A DNA stretch of 6,975 nucleotides. Source: Helicobacteraceae bacterium (lineage in GTDB: Bacteria > Campylobacterota > Campylobacteria > Campylobacterales > Sulfurimonadaceae). The DNA is taken from assembly GCA_027056525.1 (NCBI GenBank), contig JALUKO010000344.1:1-6975 (forward strand), given 5' to 3'. The notes below the pieces were generated by a model, which was not told the origin of the DNA, made no database searches, and saw only the letters and a program-made list of their open reading frames with translations. Below, in pieces: positions 5,840-6,975 of this stretch. Position 1 is the first letter of the stretch; the number at the start of each line of letters is the position of its first letter. The position numbers and the translations under genes are program-made.

Positions 5840-6694
5840 CAGCGATTTATGAAGAAACTAAAAGATTTTAACGAACTGGTTATGTTTGAACACTCCATAT
5901 TTTCATTGCCTTTTATCTTCATTGCCATGATTGTTGCAGCTGATGGGTGGTTTGGCTTTTGGTTACTTCTTTTGGGTGCATTGGCAGCGGTGAGTGCAAG
6001 AAACTTCGCTATGGGGCTTAACCGCTATGCAGACAGAGATATAGATGCGCAAAATCCACGGACAGCAAATCGTCCAAACGTTGATGGCAGGCTTGATGCA
6101 AGCAGTATTATGATATTTGTTGTTGTCAATGCTTTTGTTTTTATTGCGGTTGCTTACATGATCAATCCTTTGGCATTTTACTTAAGTTTTCCCATACTTT
6201 TTGTTTTAGGCTCATACTCCTATTTCAAACGCTTTTCATCACTGGCTCATATCATTTTGGGGATTTCCCTTGGTTTAGCACCTATTGCGGGAGTGGTTGC
6301 GGTTCAAGCGAGTATACCTGCATGGTCGGTCATCCTGAGTTTGGGTGTTATCTTCTGGGTTGCAGGGTTTGATCTTTTATACTCTCTGCAAGATATAGAG
6401 TTTGATAAACAAAATAACCTGCACTCTATCCCATCACGCTACGGAGCAGAAGCAACACTTTTTATCTCGGCAATTTTTCATATGCTGAGTGTGATTTTTT
6501 GGGCTTTGTTCGCATGGGTGGCAGGACTTGGAGTATTTGCTTTTATGGCTGTAGTGCTTAGTGGTGTTATGCTGGCATATGAACATTATCTGGTGAGAAA
6601 AGATTTTACCAAGATCGATCGTGCTTTTTTTACCGTGAACGGCTACCTTGGCATCATGTTTTTTATTTTTATTATCTTAGATAAGGCACTGTGA
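5837..6694 (+). CDS. mqnP: UbiA-family prenyltransferase, probably MqnP of menaquinone synthesis
   Basis: The 285-residue integral membrane protein belongs to the UbiA superfamily, which attaches polyprenyl chains to aromatic rings. The two Asp-rich, Mg-diphosphate-binding motifs are both intact: N62-x3-D66-x3-D70 (NRYADRDID, followed by R75 and NRP at 78-80) and Y182-x3-D186-x3-D190 (YSLQDIEFD). About eight or nine hydrophobic helices are visible, as expected. Campylobacterota make menaquinone by the futalosine route, in which the prenyltransferase is called MqnP; older annotation calls it ubiA. I assign MqnP on phylum and family grounds, since no other futalosine genes lie in the window. 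It is transcribed divergently from miaA, and its TGA overlaps the ATG of the next gene by one base, so the two are likely translationally coupled. Confidence 0.9.
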   Translation: MQRFMKKLKDFNELVMFEHSIFSLPFIFIAMIVAADGWFGFWLLLLGALAAVSARNFAMGLNRYADRDIDAQNPRTANRPNVDGRLDASSIMIFVVVNAFVFIAVAYMINPLAFYLSFPILFVLGSYSYFKRFSSLAHIILGISLGLAPIAGVVAVQASIPAWSVILSLGVIFWVAGFDLLYSLQDIEFDKQNNLHSIPSRYGAEATLFISAIFHMLSVIFWALFAWVAGLGVFAFMAVVLSGVMLAYEHYLVRKDFTKIDRAFFTVNGYLGIMFFIFIILDKAL

Positions 6695-6975
6695 TGAGTA
6701 TCCGTTTGGTTCAAGCTCCCATAAGCATACTTTTTAGTGAAGTTGGGGGGAATGAAGAGGAGTTTATGAGAGAATACCATAAACTCAGTGAAACAGATGA
6801 TGATCCGATCAGTCAATGGCTCAAGCTTGCAAAAGCAAGAGGGGAAACCGCGGAGAGCGATCCTGTATTGTTGAACCTTGTCGTCGAACTTCACAGAAAA
6901 ATAGATGCATTAGAGATGCTTTTGAAAAACGAAAAACCAAAAAGACTCTCTTTAACACTCAAAGCGGAGATAGAG
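6694..6975 (+). CDS. Unidentified cytosolic protein, N-terminal 94 residues (3' end outside window)
   Basis: The frame stays open from the ATG at 6694 to the window edge. The ATG overlaps the mqnP stop as TGATG, and AAGG (6683-6686) lies seven bases upstream, so it looks like a genuine coupled gene. A GTG directly before the ATG is in the same frame and could also serve as start. The visible part begins MSIRLVQAPISILFSEVGG, is acidic (NEEEFMREY, ETDDDP) and contains a helical segment ~57-80 (VLLNLVVELHRKIDALEMLL). There is no signal peptide or membrane helix. The segment after it (KPKRLSLTLKAEIE) could lead into a PilZ-type c-di-GMP domain, which I recall for similar Campylobacterota proteins. 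That is a weak guess from memory, because the domain itself is outside the window. Confidence 0.75.
   Translation, partial: MSIRLVQAPISILFSEVGGNEEEFMREYHKLSETDDDPISQWLKLAKARGETAESDPVLLNLVVELHRKIDALEMLLKNEKPKRLSLTLKAEIE

Noticed and set aside
5849..5851. ATG as the start of mqnP
   Set aside because: It is 18 bp from the only good ribosome site (GAGGTG), while the TTG at 5837 has the right spacing; not fully excluded.
6643..6894. Minus-strand 83-codon frame at the end of mqnP
   Set aside because: It overlaps the mqnP end and the open plus-strand gene with good ribosome site and coupling; no features of its own.

Overview
The window looks like chromosome of a flagellated member of the Campylobacterota (Epsilonproteobacteria), most likely a Sulfurimonas-type sulfur oxidiser. 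The genus is an inference; the phylum is better supported. The DNA is AT-rich and tightly packed. The end of nuoN is followed directly by pflA, a flagellar motor gene known from Campylobacter and Helicobacter. Farther along is a UbiA-family prenyltransferase of the kind this phylum uses for menaquinone.

Layout. Plus strand, 2-2862: the C-terminal part of NuoN (complex I proton-pumping subunit), then pflA, a secreted 789-residue helical-repeat protein of the motor scaffold. Minus strand, 5769 down to 2859: miaA (tRNA A37 dimethylallyltransferase), a small secreted glycine-zipper protein, a four-helix membrane protein of unknown function, then an OmpR-type response regulator with its own promoter. 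pflA and the regulator converge and share a 4-bp CTAG in which both stop codons lie. Plus strand, 5837 to the end: mqnP and, overlapping its stop codon, the start of an unidentified cytosolic gene that runs off the window.

How the genes fit together. NuoN passes electrons to menaquinone and helps build the proton gradient; MqnP makes a menaquinone precursor; PflA helps assemble the stator scaffold that spends the gradient on rotation. The response regulator has no kinase partner here, and its placement against pflA does not by itself prove a role in motility.

The most interesting features are regulatory. A 67-bp gap holds two back-to-back promoters that probably cannot be occupied together, and the miaA promoter lies so close to its ATG that the transcript should be leaderless. 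The regulator promoter carries a nested TAGTA/TACTA dyad over its -10. The two uncharacterised envelope proteins downstream of miaA are the best candidates for something undescribed. I see no mobile element, CRISPR array, tRNA or rRNA, and no non-coding stretch longer than about 106 bp.
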